A stretch of 64,000 nucleotides of DNA, from assembly GCF_024704835.1 (NCBI RefSeq), contig NZ_JAMXBE010000001.1, positions 248,001 to 312,000 on the forward strand, given 5' to 3'. Under the pieces are notes generated by a model. That model saw nothing but the letters and a program-made list of their open reading frames with translations. It ran no database searches and was not told where the DNA came from. This DNA comes from Parapedobacter tibetensis. GTDB taxonomy: Bacteria; Bacteroidota; Bacteroidia; Sphingobacteriales; Sphingobacteriaceae. Shown in pieces: positions 54,864 to 63,865 of the stretch (positions within the stretch are counted from its first letter, which is position 1; the number at the start of each line of letters is the position of its first letter). Position numbers and translations under genes: made by a program.

Positions 54864-56438
54864 ATGAAGCGTATACTATCATTACTATTCTTTATCCCAG
54901 CTTTTTGCGGATGTATCATGGGCCAGGATCCGATACAGCAAAAATATGCCTCAGAAATCAGCCCAGAGACGGCCAAGGCACACTTGTCTATCCTGGCATC
55001 CGCTGAGTTTGAAGGGCGCGGCACTGGGGAACCCGGCGGCGAAAAAGCGGCGGCCTATATCATGGAAGAATTTAAGAAGCTGGGGCTGGCCGCGCCAGTA
55101 AACGGTTCGCACTTCCAGCCTGTAAAACTGTTGCGGACACGTTTTGATGTCAAAAAGTTTGCGATAGCAGGCAAATCGTTTGCCAATGGCAGGGATTTCT
55201 ATTTCGTGGGCGGCAGGGCCGAAACCAAGGTCAACACAAAAGATGTTGTATTCATTGGCTATGGAATCAGCGAAAGCAAGTATGACGATCTTAGCAGCGT
55301 CGATATCAAAGGCAAAGTGGTGTTGGTACTGAGCGAAGGTGAGCCCAAAGACCCCCAAGGCAATTCGTTGATCACCGGAACGGATACCCCGTCTGAATGG
55401 GTAACCTCCCGCACCAAACGCCTGCAAAACATCACAGCGAAAGGACCTAAACTAATCATAGCCGTATCAAGTGCCATCAAGGAATCGATCGAACGCTTCG
55501 GAAACCGCCTCACGCAACCCCGCATTGCATTGGAAGAAGAGACGGCTGCCACGTCGACTTCTAATACCACGCCCGTCGCCAATATCAGCACCGAAATGGC
55601 CGACCTGTTGCTGGCCAATGCTAAGACCACTGTCGGTGAATTGAAGGAAAAAATTGATCATACACAAAAAAGCCAAAGTAGAAACTACAAAGCCAAGCTC
55701 AATACGACGTTTGGTTCCATAACCGAACCGTTTATTTCCAACAACGTATTGGGATATCTCGAAGGTACCGACCTCAAAGATCAGCTACTGGTTATCACAG
55801 CGCACTATGACCATGAGGGAAACCAAAATGGCACGATATTCTTCGGAGCGGACGATAATGGTTCGGGCACTACGGGTGTATTGGAAATCGCCCGCGCCTT
55901 TGCCAAAGCAAAGGCAGACGGCCATGGGCCAAGGCGTAGTATACTTTTTATGACCGTTACGGCGGAGGAAAAAGGGCTATTGGGTTCGAACTATTATTCC
56001 CGCAATCCGGTGTTCCCATTAGAAAACACCGTGGTAAACCTGAATACGGATATGATTGGCAGGATCGATGATAAGCACTTACACGGCAACCATAATTATG
56101 TACATGCTATCGGCTCGGATAAACTGAGTTCCGAATTGAAGGTAATCAACGAGCATGCGAATGCGGAATATACCCATATGGAGCTGGATTATATGTATGA
56201 CAATCCGAAAGATCCGATGCGGATTTACTACCGTTCAGATCAATATAATTTTGCGAAGCACGGAATTCCAGTCATTTTTTATTTTAGCGGATTACATCCG
56301 GATTACCATACACCGGCAGATACCGTTGATAAAATCAATTTTAACATGCTGGCCAAGCGTGCACGCCTAGTCTTCCATACCGCATGGGAAGTAGCCAACC
56401 GAGACAAGCGGTTGGTTGTAGATTCGAATAAGCCGTAA
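54864..56438 (+). CDS. M28 family metallopeptidase with PA domain insert
   Basis: 524 residues. Signal peptide (ILSLLFFIPAFCGCIMG), possibly lipoprotein-type as a cysteine follows the hydrophobic core. The N-terminal part (AKAHLSILASAEFEGRGTGEPGG) leads to a PA-like insert, and the zinc site is complete: TAHYDHEG, GADDNGSGTTG, VTAEEKGLLGS, NTDMIGR, and FYFSGLHPDYHTPADT. The aminopeptidase probably acts in the periplasm or on the surface. Follows rpiB by 52 bases. Confidence 0.9.
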   Translation: MKRILSLLFFIPAFCGCIMGQDPIQQKYASEISPETAKAHLSILASAEFEGRGTGEPGGEKAAAYIMEEFKKLGLAAPVNGSHFQPVKLLRTRFDVKKFAIAGKSFANGRDFYFVGGRAETKVNTKDVVFIGYGISESKYDDLSSVDIKGKVVLVLSEGEPKDPQGNSLITGTDTPSEWVTSRTKRLQNITAKGPKLIIAVSSAIKESIERFGNRLTQPRIALEEETAATSTSNTTPVANISTEMADLLLANAKTTVGELKEKIDHTQKSQSRNYKAKLNTTFGSITEPFISNNVLGYLEGTDLKDQLLVITAHYDHEGNQNGTIFFGADDNGSGTTGVLEIARAFAKAKADGHGPRRSILFMTVTAEEKGLLGSNYYSRNPVFPLENTVVNLNTDMIGRIDDKHLHGNHNYVHAIGSDKLSSELKVINEHANAEYTHMELDYMYDNPKDPMRIYYRSDQYNFAKHGIPVIFYFSGLHPDYHTPADTVDKINFNMLAKRARLVFHTAWEVANRDKRLVVDSNKP

Positions 56439-56468
56439 ATTCCTTGGCAGTCTCCTCGCCCCAAAAAA

Positions 56469-57716
56469 TCACGGTGCCACCATTTGCATCAATATTCCAC
56501 AAAAGTATCCGGCATAGGTACCCAGGGCATAACTGAATACAGCGATGAATACCCCTACCGGAACCAATGCTGGATGGAATGCACCCGAGGTGACCGACGC
56601 GGAAGCCACTCCACCGATATTGGCCATACTGCCAATGGCGAAGAAAAAGAATGGGGCCTTGATGAGTTTCGCAACAACAAAAAGCAGCGCCGCATGGAAC
56701 AACAACCAGGTTACCCCTACCAGAAACAATGCTGGGTTATCCATAACCGCAAAAACATCCATCTGCATGCCGATGGTGGCGATAAGGATGTATAGAAAAA
56801 CGGTGGCCAAGCGTGAGGCGCCCATGCTTTCCAGCCTACGCACCTTCGTAAATGACAAGCCTATACCCATCGTGGTGGCCAATAGAATCAGCCAGAAAAA
56901 CCCTGAAGTGAGGCTAAATTTGTCAAGCTGGGGGGCATGGGTAGCAATATAATTTGCAATATTGCCTGATAATAGATGGGCAATACCTGTAACGCCAAAG
57001 GCAACACCTAACATCACGATATAATCCTTGGTTTCGGCAACTTTGGTTGTTTGTCCGCCATGTTCCTCCATCCGCTTGGTAAGCTCTTGCACTTCATTAC
57101 CACTGGCCTTGAAGTAACGGTCGAGTTGCGTTTGTTTGCCCGCGCCATAGAGCAAAATGGCCATCCAACCATAGGCTACAAACACATCTACGGCTACCGC
57201 CGCAGCAAAAATTTCCGGTGGCGGTTCGAAAATTCGAAACAAGGCCGCCTGATTAGCTCCGCCCCCTATCCAGGATCCAGCCAACGTGGCCAATCCTTTC
57301 CAAACCTCACCCGATACCACTTCCGGAGCAAACAGTGAAAACAGCCACACGGCAAACGGGCCACCCAACACGATGCCCACCATCCCCGTGAAGAATAACA
57401 GCCCCGCTTTCTTTCGTAGTTTCCATACTTCCCGGAAGTTGATATTGAGGGTGAACAACACCAAGCAGGCAGGTAATAAGTAGTTTGAACTCATCCCATA
57501 CAATTCGGAATCTTCGCCTGATATCACGCCGAACGAATTAAACAAACCCGGCACGAAATAGCAAAGCAGTAGGGGCGGAAGAATGGCATAAAATTTTCTA
57601 AAACCTGGATGCTTGCTATTCGACGTATAAAAAACCACAGCCAGTATGACCATCAGCAAGCCGAATACGGCTGCATCGTTGGTAATCCATGCCGCTGTGT
57701 CTGAGGTGTTGTCCAT
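56469..57716 (-). CDS. DUF819 family membrane protein
   Basis: 415 residues, about 11-12 hydrophobic helices. The family segments (GAWITNDAAVFGLLM near the start, LPACLVLFTLNINFREVWKL, GLATLAGSWIGGGANQAALF) are clear. A charged cytoplasmic loop (NEVQELTKRMEEHGGQTTKVAETKD) follows helix 6. The family has a transporter-like fold, but no substrate is established. Monocistronic. A TACCTTTG box at 57757-57764 lies upstream. Confidence 0.85.
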   Translation of the reverse strand: MDNTSDTAAWITNDAAVFGLLMVILAVVFYTSNSKHPGFRKFYAILPPLLLCYFVPGLFNSFGVISGEDSELYGMSSNYLLPACLVLFTLNINFREVWKLRKKAGLLFFTGMVGIVLGGPFAVWLFSLFAPEVVSGEVWKGLATLAGSWIGGGANQAALFRIFEPPPEIFAAAVAVDVFVAYGWMAILLYGAGKQTQLDRYFKASGNEVQELTKRMEEHGGQTTKVAETKDYIVMLGVAFGVTGIAHLLSGNIANYIATHAPQLDKFSLTSGFFWLILLATTMGIGLSFTKVRRLESMGASRLATVFLYILIATIGMQMDVFAVMDNPALFLVGVTWLLFHAALLFVVAKLIKAPFFFFAIGSMANIGGVASASVTSGAFHPALVPVGVFIAVFSYALGTYAGYFCGILMQMVAP

Positions 57717-57756
57717 GTTAGGTGATTGGGTCGTGAAAAATAATTTAGTATGTAGC

Positions 57757-57764
57757 CAAAGGTA
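57757..57764 (-). promoter_or_regulatory. -7 box TACCTTTG of the DUF819 gene
   Basis: TAnnTTTG match on the minus strand 40 bases before the ATG at 57716 and just downstream of the M56 gene terminator. Confidence 0.5.
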
Positions 57765-57778
57765 CTAAAAACGGACAA

Positions 57779-57806
57779 ATAAAAAACCCGGCTCATTGTC
57801 CGGGTT
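57779..57806 (-). terminator. Intrinsic terminator of the blaI-M56 operon
   Basis: AACCCGG and CCGGGTT form a perfect 7-bp stem with an 8-base loop, followed on the minus strand by a T-run. It lies 36 bases after the M56 gene stop. Confidence 0.75.
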
Positions 57807-57841
57807 CTCACATCGATCACCGACACACATCTTCGTCCTTG

Positions 57842-59518
57842 CTATGATTGGAGATTTAACCGGATCGGCAAGGTGTAGGCCACCCGCACCGATCTGCCGT
57901 TCTGAATGCCCGGGGACCACTTGCTGCTGCTTTGCAAGACGCGGATGGCCGCTTCACCTGTGCCATGACCCAAATCCCTCACCACCTTGATATCGGTGAG
58001 GCTACCGTCTCTTTCAACCACAAAGGAAACCTGCACCTGCCCGTTGACTTCCGCTTCTATTGCCTCCTGTGGATAATCGTAGTTTTTGCTAATATATTCC
58101 ATGAATGCGCGCATTCCACCTGGAGGTTCGGGGTTGACTTCAACAACTTGGAATAATACATCCGGATTGATTTCAACAACTTCTGGTTGCTCCACGTTGG
58201 CGGCACGCTGTTGATCCACCTTAGGTGGAAGTACTTGATCCTTTTGGCTCTTTACGTCGTTACCGCCGTTCCTGCTTGGCGATGGTTCCACGGGCGGAGG
58301 AGGAGGCAATTCAGGGGCGTATCCAATAATGACAATATCTCCCAATGAGGTATATTCAGCAGCAACGGGTGGCGGAGGGGACATATCGCTCGGTTCGACA
58401 CCCGATATCCTAAAAGTAATGATAAATAAGTTCTTGCCTTCGGGGGCTAATTGCGCTATTTCTTCCCGTTGAAGTGCCTTTAGCACTTCTTCTTCTTGGC
58501 CATGGCCAAATTCATTCAGGAATCGGATATCTTCCATCTTTCCCGCTGTCTTCTCAAATGTCACGGCTAATCTCCCCTGAACATTGTTTTGCATGGCCTC
58601 TCCACGATAATCAACGTGCCGACCCAATTCCTCTTTAAAGGCTTTGGCGTCGCCTGTTGCGGTTGTCACCGCTTCCGATGTGGTTTGGTTTGCCATACCC
58701 TTTCCCTGGTGGTTGCAGGCAATGGAAAAAACGATCATTCCGACCACGACCGGCAACAGCACCGTGTAGCGTAGCCAAATATATCTTGGAGACTTATCGC
58801 GCAATAACATGGATATACGACGTTTCAGTAATTTTTTGCTTGAAAATGAATTGGCCAAAACGGGGCCGCTCACTCCCATCGCCCGTGACACCAACAATTG
58901 TGCATAGGCCATTTGGTCGTCGGCTGCGGTCTTCCCATCGGCAATGTACTCATGTTGCAGTTTCAATGCGCGCTCGTATAGGTAAACCACGGGATTGAAC
59001 CAATTGAGAATCTTGACCAATTGTAGGATGACAACATCCGCACTGTGCCACTGCTGGGCATGTATCTGTTCATGAAAAGCGATTTTATGGCTTCCATAAG
59101 CCGCATGGTCTATACGGATGATTCCAAAAAAAGAATAAGCTTCCCCCGGATTTCGCTTTCTCAGGCCCCTTATCGTATACACCATATTCAGTATCACAAG
59201 GAGTGCCGCTATCGTGCAGCCGACTAGATATACTATGGGCACATACTCTTTTATGGAAGGTCGAGGCTCAGCTGTCGCAACACCCGCCACAAGTTGCTCC
59301 GTATCGGGATCTCCTAATTGGATGACAGGCAAACGGTATTGGTATACCACCGTATTGTCGAATTCGCCGTGTTCGACAAGCGGCAGCGTAAACGCCAATA
59401 ACAAACCGGCAAGCAAGTAAATCCGATTCCCTTGGAAGGAGGTTTCCCTACGTAAAAAAATATAGTAAAAACCGTAAAAAATACAAAGGTATAGGTTGGC
59501 GAGCAATAAGTACATCAT
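57842..59518 (-). CDS. M56 family metallopeptidase with C-terminal TonB domain (BlaR1-like)
   Basis: 558 residues. Three N-terminal membrane helices, then the zinc metalloprotease motif HEQIH at residues 149-153 with the third ligand Glu190 in QHEYIAD, and a fourth membrane helix (YTVLLPVVVGMIVFSIAC). The long periplasmic part has a Pro-rich linker and two TonB-like regions; the last 90 residues (PQEAIEAEVNGQVQVSFVVERDGS) are a TonB C-terminal domain. BlaR1-type proteins sense an envelope signal and cleave the BlaI repressor, and a blaI-like gene lies 38 bases upstream. No beta-lactamase gene is nearby. Confidence 0.85.
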   Translation of the reverse strand: MMYLLLANLYLCIFYGFYYIFLRRETSFQGNRIYLLAGLLLAFTLPLVEHGEFDNTVVYQYRLPVIQLGDPDTEQLVAGVATAEPRPSIKEYVPIVYLVGCTIAALLVILNMVYTIRGLRKRNPGEAYSFFGIIRIDHAAYGSHKIAFHEQIHAQQWHSADVVILQLVKILNWFNPVVYLYERALKLQHEYIADGKTAADDQMAYAQLLVSRAMGVSGPVLANSFSSKKLLKRRISMLLRDKSPRYIWLRYTVLLPVVVGMIVFSIACNHQGKGMANQTTSEAVTTATGDAKAFKEELGRHVDYRGEAMQNNVQGRLAVTFEKTAGKMEDIRFLNEFGHGQEEEVLKALQREEIAQLAPEGKNLFIITFRISGVEPSDMSPPPPVAAEYTSLGDIVIIGYAPELPPPPPVEPSPSRNGGNDVKSQKDQVLPPKVDQQRAANVEQPEVVEINPDVLFQVVEVNPEPPGGMRAFMEYISKNYDYPQEAIEAEVNGQVQVSFVVERDGSLTDIKVVRDLGHGTGEAAIRVLQSSSKWSPGIQNGRSVRVAYTLPIRLNLQS

Positions 59519-59556
59519 AACTTAGCGTGTTAATCGTGCATAATTCTGTTATTACG

Positions 59557-59937
59557 TCACTTCCGTTTCTTCCTTGCAGCCTCAAGCATCTTCAAAAGCT
59601 CATCCGCATCGTTGAGGTCAAGCTTTTGCTCTTCCAAAAAGAAAGACAGCATGTTTCTAGGCGAATTGTTGAAATAGCCATGCAGAAGCTTGCCTGTAGC
59701 AAATGTGCGGTACTCCTCCTTGGACACAAGGGGATAATACCGGTGACTCTTACCGAAAGCTTCATGAGCCACGAATCCCTTGGTTTCCAATATACGTATG
59801 ATGGTGGATACGGTATTGTATGCGGGTTTGGGAATGGGTAAGCGGTCAATGATATCTTTGACAAAAGCTTTATTCAATTCCCACAGTTCCTGCATAATCT
59901 GTTCCTCTGCACGGGTCAATTCTTTTAGTTCTTTCAT
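59557..59937 (-). CDS. BlaI/MecI/CopY family transcriptional repressor
   Basis: 126 residues. Winged-helix: ELTRAEEQIMQELWELNKAFVKDIID, then TVSTIIRILETKGFVAHEAFGKSHRYYPLVSKEEY. The C-terminal part is a helical dimerisation region. It pairs with the M56 peptidase, which probably cleaves it. The frame is open seven codons further upstream; MKELKELT is the better start. Its promoter carries a perfect palindrome in the spacer. Confidence 0.9.
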   Translation of the reverse strand: MKELKELTRAEEQIMQELWELNKAFVKDIIDRLPIPKPAYNTVSTIIRILETKGFVAHEAFGKSHRYYPLVSKEEYRTFATGKLLHGYFNNSPRNMLSFFLEEQKLDLNDADELLKMLEAARKKRK

Positions 59938-59977
59938 CTGTTTATTTTTAATTTTCAATGGCCAGATGGAACCTTTG

Positions 59978-59995
59978 ATGATTAAAAATAATCAT
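59978..59995. repeat. Palindrome ATGATTA-N4-TAATCAT in the blaI leader
   Basis: Perfect 7-bp arms around AAAA. A second copy with a 3-base spacer lies at 60060-60076. They could be operator sites or leader RNA hairpins. Confidence 0.55.
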
Positions 59996-60059
59996 TCCCC
60001 TGTGGGTTTAACTGCGAAGCATTCATGAACGCCGTTAAAAATAGACAGGAATGTGAATA

Positions 60060-60076
60060 ATGATTATTTTAATCAT
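60060..60076. repeat. Second palindrome ATGATTA-N3-TAATCAT in the blaI leader
   Basis: Same arms as the copy at 59978-59995, spacer TTT, 65 bases apart. Both lie between the blaI promoter and the gene. Confidence 0.55.
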
Positions 60077-60132
60077 GTCGGTTTCATTGGATAGTTATTA
60101 TAGCGTTAATAATGGGCCGTATGTTATTAAAG

Positions 60133-60163
60133 CAAATATATAACTAATATATTAGTTTCACAA
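60133..60163 (-). promoter_or_regulatory. blaI-M56 promoter with palindromic operator in its spacer
   Basis: Minus strand TTG at 60161-60163, exactly 20 bases, TATATTTG at 60133-60140. The spacer contains the perfect 16-bp palindrome AACTAATATATTAGTT at 60142-60157. A repressor bound there would block RNA polymerase, as expected for autoregulation by BlaI. The gap 59938-60334 contains no gene. Confidence 0.7.
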
Positions 60164-60334
60164 TTATTTCTTTAGTTTTTTAACGTTTACTGGAATCGCT
60201 AGGCAAATGGCCGGCAGATTTATTGGTTTCATGATGTAATTTCCTTACTAATATCCCAATCTTTTTACGTTCAGATGAACTACCCATCAAGAAATTTATC
60301 CGTATTTTGTATCCAATTTAATTCACGGGAGCAA

Positions 60335-61462
60335 ATGAAGATAGGCATTGTATGTTACCCCACCTTCGGTGGAAGTGGTGTGGTTGCCACGGAATTGGGC
60401 AAGGCTTTGGCGGCAAATGGCCATCAAATTCACTTTATCACCTACAGCCAGCCAGCCCGGCTGGATTTCTTTTCGGAAAATCTCTATTACCATGAGGTGG
60501 GCATATCCAAGTACCCATTGTTCGATTTCCCCCCTTACGAATTGGCCTTGGCCAGCAAATTGGTGGATGTGGTTAGGTTTGAAGAGCTGGATGTGCTCCA
60601 TGTTCATTACGCCATACCGCATGCTTCAGCAGCTTTCATGGCCAAGCAAATATTGGCCACCTATGGCATTCGCATTCCTGTAGTGACCACGCTACATGGT
60701 ACAGATATTACCTTAGTGGGCAAGGATGCAAGTTTCAGTCCGGTAGTTACGTTTTCCATCAACCAGTCTGATGGTGTAACTGCGGTATCACAGAACCTGA
60801 AGGAGGAGACATTGAGCCATTTTGATATCCAGCGCGAAATCCGCGTGATACCCAATTTCATTGACCTCAGCCGTTTCAGCCTCAAACCTCGTCAGCATTT
60901 CAAGCAGGCTATTGCTCCTGGCGATGAACGGGTACTGGTACACACCTCCAATTTCAGGAAAGTGAAACGCACGATGGACGTGATTCATATATTCAAAAAA
61001 GTACAGGAGAAAGTGGCCAGCAAATTGCTCATGGTGGGCGATGGCCCCGAGCGTACCAACGCCGAACAGTTGTCGCGTGAATTGGGTGTCTCCAACGACA
61101 TCCGTTTTCTGGGTAAACAGGATGCCATCGAGGAAATCCTCTCGGTATCTGATTTGTTCCTGATGCCATCGGGTTCCGAGAGTTTTGGTTTGGCGGCACT
61201 GGAAGCCATGGCTTGCAAAGTACCTGTCATTTCTTCCAATACGGGCGGGCTGCCCGAATTGAACGTGAATGGCGTGACGGGGTTCCTGAGCGAAGTAGGC
61301 GATGTGGACTCCATGGCTGCCAACGCCATCCATATCCTCGAAGACAACACGCGTTTGGAGCAATTCAAGGAAGCCGCCTTGGAGCGGGCCAAGGATTTTC
61401 AATTGGCCAATATCATGCCGCTATATGAGCAATATTACCAAGAAGTCATCGCGGGGGGGTGA
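60335..61462 (+). CDS. bshA: N-acetyl-alpha-D-glucosaminyl L-malate synthase BshA
   Basis: 375 residues, GT4 glycosyltransferase. MKIGIVCYPTFGGSGVVATEL is the family start; VSDLFLMPSGSESFGLAALEAMAC and NTGGLPELNVNGVTGFL hold the EX7E-type donor site. It makes the first intermediate of bacillithiol from UDP-GlcNAc and malate. bshB/bshC are not in the window. The frame is open 20 codons further upstream, but MKIGIVCYP is conserved. Confidence 0.93.
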   Translation: MKIGIVCYPTFGGSGVVATELGKALAANGHQIHFITYSQPARLDFFSENLYYHEVGISKYPLFDFPPYELALASKLVDVVRFEELDVLHVHYAIPHASAAFMAKQILATYGIRIPVVTTLHGTDITLVGKDASFSPVVTFSINQSDGVTAVSQNLKEETLSHFDIQREIRVIPNFIDLSRFSLKPRQHFKQAIAPGDERVLVHTSNFRKVKRTMDVIHIFKKVQEKVASKLLMVGDGPERTNAEQLSRELGVSNDIRFLGKQDAIEEILSVSDLFLMPSGSESFGLAALEAMACKVPVISSNTGGLPELNVNGVTGFLSEVGDVDSMAANAIHILEDNTRLEQFKEAALERAKDFQLANIMPLYEQYYQEVIAGG

Positions 61463-61481
61463 AGCGTATAAAAAAATCTCT

Positions 61482-61489
61482 TATCTTTG
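61482..61489 (+). promoter_or_regulatory. -7 box TATCTTTG of pyrH-frr
   Basis: TAnnTTTG match 35 bases before the pyrH ATG, in the gap after bshA; -33 element not clear. Confidence 0.5.
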
Positions 61490-61524
61490 GCGCTCAGAAT
61501 AGCTCTTCCAAGACTTAAGAATAT

Positions 61525-62232
61525 ATGAATTACAAACGCATCCTACTCAAACTCAGCGGAGAGGCCCTCATGGGCGACCAAAACTACGGTATCGATATCA
61601 ATCGTGTATCGCAATACGCCAAAGACATCAAGGAATTACATGATAAGGGCATGGAGATTGCCCTTGTCATCGGTGGTGGCAATATTTACCGGGGCCTCAG
61701 CGCGGAAAAGGCAGGGATGGATCGTGTACAGGCCGACTACATGGGCATGCTGGCCACAGTAATTAACAGCATGGCCTTGCAAGATGCCCTCGAAAAGGTG
61801 GATATCAAAACCCGATTGCTTACTGCCATCAAGATGGAACAAATTTGCGAACCGTTTATCCGGCGCCGTGCCGTACGTCACTTGGAGAAGGGGAGGGTGG
61901 TCATCTTCGGGGCAGGTACTGGCAACCCTTATTTTACCACGGATACCGCTGCTTCGCTTAGGGCCATCGAAATCAACGCCGATGTAGTGCTCAAAGGCAC
62001 TCGTGTGGATGGCATCTATACCGCTGACCCACTCAAGGATCCTACGGCCACCCGTTTCGATGAGATTTCTTTTCAGGACGTGTATAACCGTGGGCTAAAT
62101 GTGATGGACATGACCGCCTTCACCTTGTGCCAGGAAAACAAATTGCCTATCATCGTGTTTGACATGAATAAACCCGGCAACCTCATCCGCTTGGCCAATG
62201 GAGAACGCGTTGGGACTTTAGTGCGAGAATGA
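61525..62232 (+). CDS. pyrH: Uridylate kinase
   Basis: 235 residues. [23 protein letters not shown] and [23 protein letters not shown] are the conserved amino-acid-kinase motifs. It makes UDP from UMP. Followed by frr after 33 bases; pyrH-frr is conserved in many bacteria. Confidence 0.97.
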   Translation: MNYKRILLKLSGEALMGDQNYGIDINRVSQYAKDIKELHDKGMEIALVIGGGNIYRGLSAEKAGMDRVQADYMGMLATVINSMALQDALEKVDIKTRLLTAIKMEQICEPFIRRRAVRHLEKGRVVIFGAGTGNPYFTTDTAASLRAIEINADVVLKGTRVDGIYTADPLKDPTATRFDEISFQDVYNRGLNVMDMTAFTLCQENKLPIIVFDMNKPGNLIRLANGERVGTLVRE

Positions 62233-62265
62233 CTATTTTTGACCAAACCAAAAAAATGCATAACC

Positions 62266-62829
62266 ATGGACGAACTGATATCCTTACAACTGGACGACAG
62301 TGCCGAACAAATGAACAAAGCGGTGGCACATGCCGAGACCGAACTTACTAAAATCCGCGCAGGAAAGGCTATGCCTTCCATGCTCGATGGCATTCATGTG
62401 GATTACTATGGCACAAACACTCCCCTTTCACAGGTCAGTAACATCAACACGCCCGATGCACGCACGCTTGTGATACAGCCTTGGGAAAAGACACTCTTAG
62501 GTGTCATTGAAAAGGCCATCCTCGATGCCAATATCGGATTGACGCCCCAAAATGACGGCACGATCATCCGCCTCAATATCCCTCCACTGACCGAAGAACG
62601 CAGGCGAGACCTAGTTAAAAGGGTGAAGGAAGAGGCCGAGAAAGGACGCGTGGCAGTCCGGAATATCCGCAAAGATGCAAATGATGTGATCAAAAAGCTA
62701 AAAAGCGATGGTGTTTCCGAAGATGAGATCAAGGACGGGGAAACCGAGGTGCAGAAACTGACCGACAAATACACAGCTGATATAGACAGAATCGCCGAGG
62801 CCAAGGAAAAGGATATCATGACCGTATAA
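62266..62829 (+). CDS. frr: Ribosome recycling factor
   Basis: 187 residues. KIRAGKAMPSMLDGIHVDYYG, TLVIQPWEKTLLGVIEKAI and LTEERRRDLVKRVKEEAEKGRVAVRN identify RRF. It splits post-termination ribosomes with EF-G. The frame is open nine codons upstream from a TTG, but MDELISLQLDD is the conserved start. Confidence 0.97.
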   Translation: MDELISLQLDDSAEQMNKAVAHAETELTKIRAGKAMPSMLDGIHVDYYGTNTPLSQVSNINTPDARTLVIQPWEKTLLGVIEKAILDANIGLTPQNDGTIIRLNIPPLTEERRRDLVKRVKEEAEKGRVAVRNIRKDANDVIKKLKSDGVSEDEIKDGETEVQKLTDKYTADIDRIAEAKEKDIMTV

Positions 62830-62859
62830 GTTCCCTCACGTCAAAATCTAGCTAAAGAG

Positions 62860-62917
62860 GGTGTCCGCTGTGTTGAAGAACAAGTTTTCAGATGAGTTTT
62901 CCAACATAGCGGATACC
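62860..62917 (+). repeat. 16-bp long hairpin downstream of frr
   Basis: GGTGTCCGCTGTGTTG (62860-62875) pairs with CAACATAGCGGATACC (62902-62917); the two non-Watson-Crick positions are G-U in RNA, so the RNA stem is uninterrupted. Loop of 26 bases. A short T-rich stretch follows. Terminator or small mobile-element remnant. Confidence 0.6.
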
Positions 62918-63008
62918 TTACTTTTCCCACAGTAATTATCGGATGAACACTTTTTCTAAATGGGCTTTGCAGGCTGCCATATCCAATAGATAATAAAAGT
63001 AGTCCAAT

Positions 63009-63863
63009 ATGGAAATTCTGGATAAAATACAGCAAATCTTCCAATTCACCTTAGTCAAAACGGAAGACATTAACTTTACGGTGGGCGCTTTGCTCACATT
63101 GGTAGCTTCTTTTATCATCACGGCCTTTCTTCTTCGCATTATTCGAAAGGCGATAACCAAAAAGATTTCCCTGCAAGATAGAGGCAAGTTCATCAGCATC
63201 TTCCAATTTATCCAATACTTAGTCTACTTATTTGTAACCATGTTTACGTTGAATGCAATAGGCGTAAACATCAGTGTATTGCTTACCGCATCTGCCGCCA
63301 TTTTCCTGGGCTTGGGCTTTGCTTTGCAGCAACTCTTTCAGGATCTCATATCCGGTGTGCTGATTATCTTGGACCAATCACTTCGTGTCGGAGATATTAT
63401 TGAAATTGAAGGCTATGTCTGCAAAGTGGAGAAAGTAAGCCTTCGTTCCACCAAAGCGATCACTCCTGATGAACGGATGGTGATCATCCCCAACCACAAA
63501 TTCATGAGCGATATCATCTTCAACTGGACACAGAACAACCAAATCGTACGTTCAACGGTGAGTGTAGGCGTAGCCTACGGTTCGGATGTGGAGCTGGTGA
63601 AAAAAATCCTGCTCGATAGCGTACATGAAAACCCCGCTATATTGAAGCAACCCGAGCCATTTGTACTTTTCGAGGACTTTGGCGACTCTTCCCTCGATTT
63701 CAAGGTGTATTTTTATATCGACAATGGCTTCAGGGAACCGCGCGTCAGGAGCGCCATTCGCTTTGACATCGACAAACAGTTCCGTCAACACAATGTTTCC
63801 ATACCATTCCCACAACGTGATGTTCACCTGTTCCAGCAGAACAAGGAGCTGGGAGGTAATTAG
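63009..63863 (+). CDS. Mechanosensitive ion channel family protein (short MscS-like)
   Basis: 284 residues. Three membrane helices: (1) GALLTLVASFIITAFLLRII, (2) FIQYLVYLFVTMFTLNAIG, (3) the pore helix VLLTASAAIFLGLGFALQQLFQDLISGV. The beta domain (VGDIIEIEGYVCKVEKVSLRST, then PNHKFMSDIIFNW) and the alpha/beta domain follow. Length matches E. coli MscS. Alone on its transcript. Confidence 0.93.
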   Translation: MEILDKIQQIFQFTLVKTEDINFTVGALLTLVASFIITAFLLRIIRKAITKKISLQDRGKFISIFQFIQYLVYLFVTMFTLNAIGVNISVLLTASAAIFLGLGFALQQLFQDLISGVLIILDQSLRVGDIIEIEGYVCKVEKVSLRSTKAITPDERMVIIPNHKFMSDIIFNWTQNNQIVRSTVSVGVAYGSDVELVKKILLDSVHENPAILKQPEPFVLFEDFGDSSLDFKVYFYIDNGFREPRVRSAIRFDIDKQFRQHNVSIPFPQRDVHLFQQNKELGGN

Positions 63864-63865
63864 CT

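Noticed and set aside
60788-61402. 204-residue open frame opposite bshA
   Set aside because: Antisense shadow of bshA without motif or promoter.
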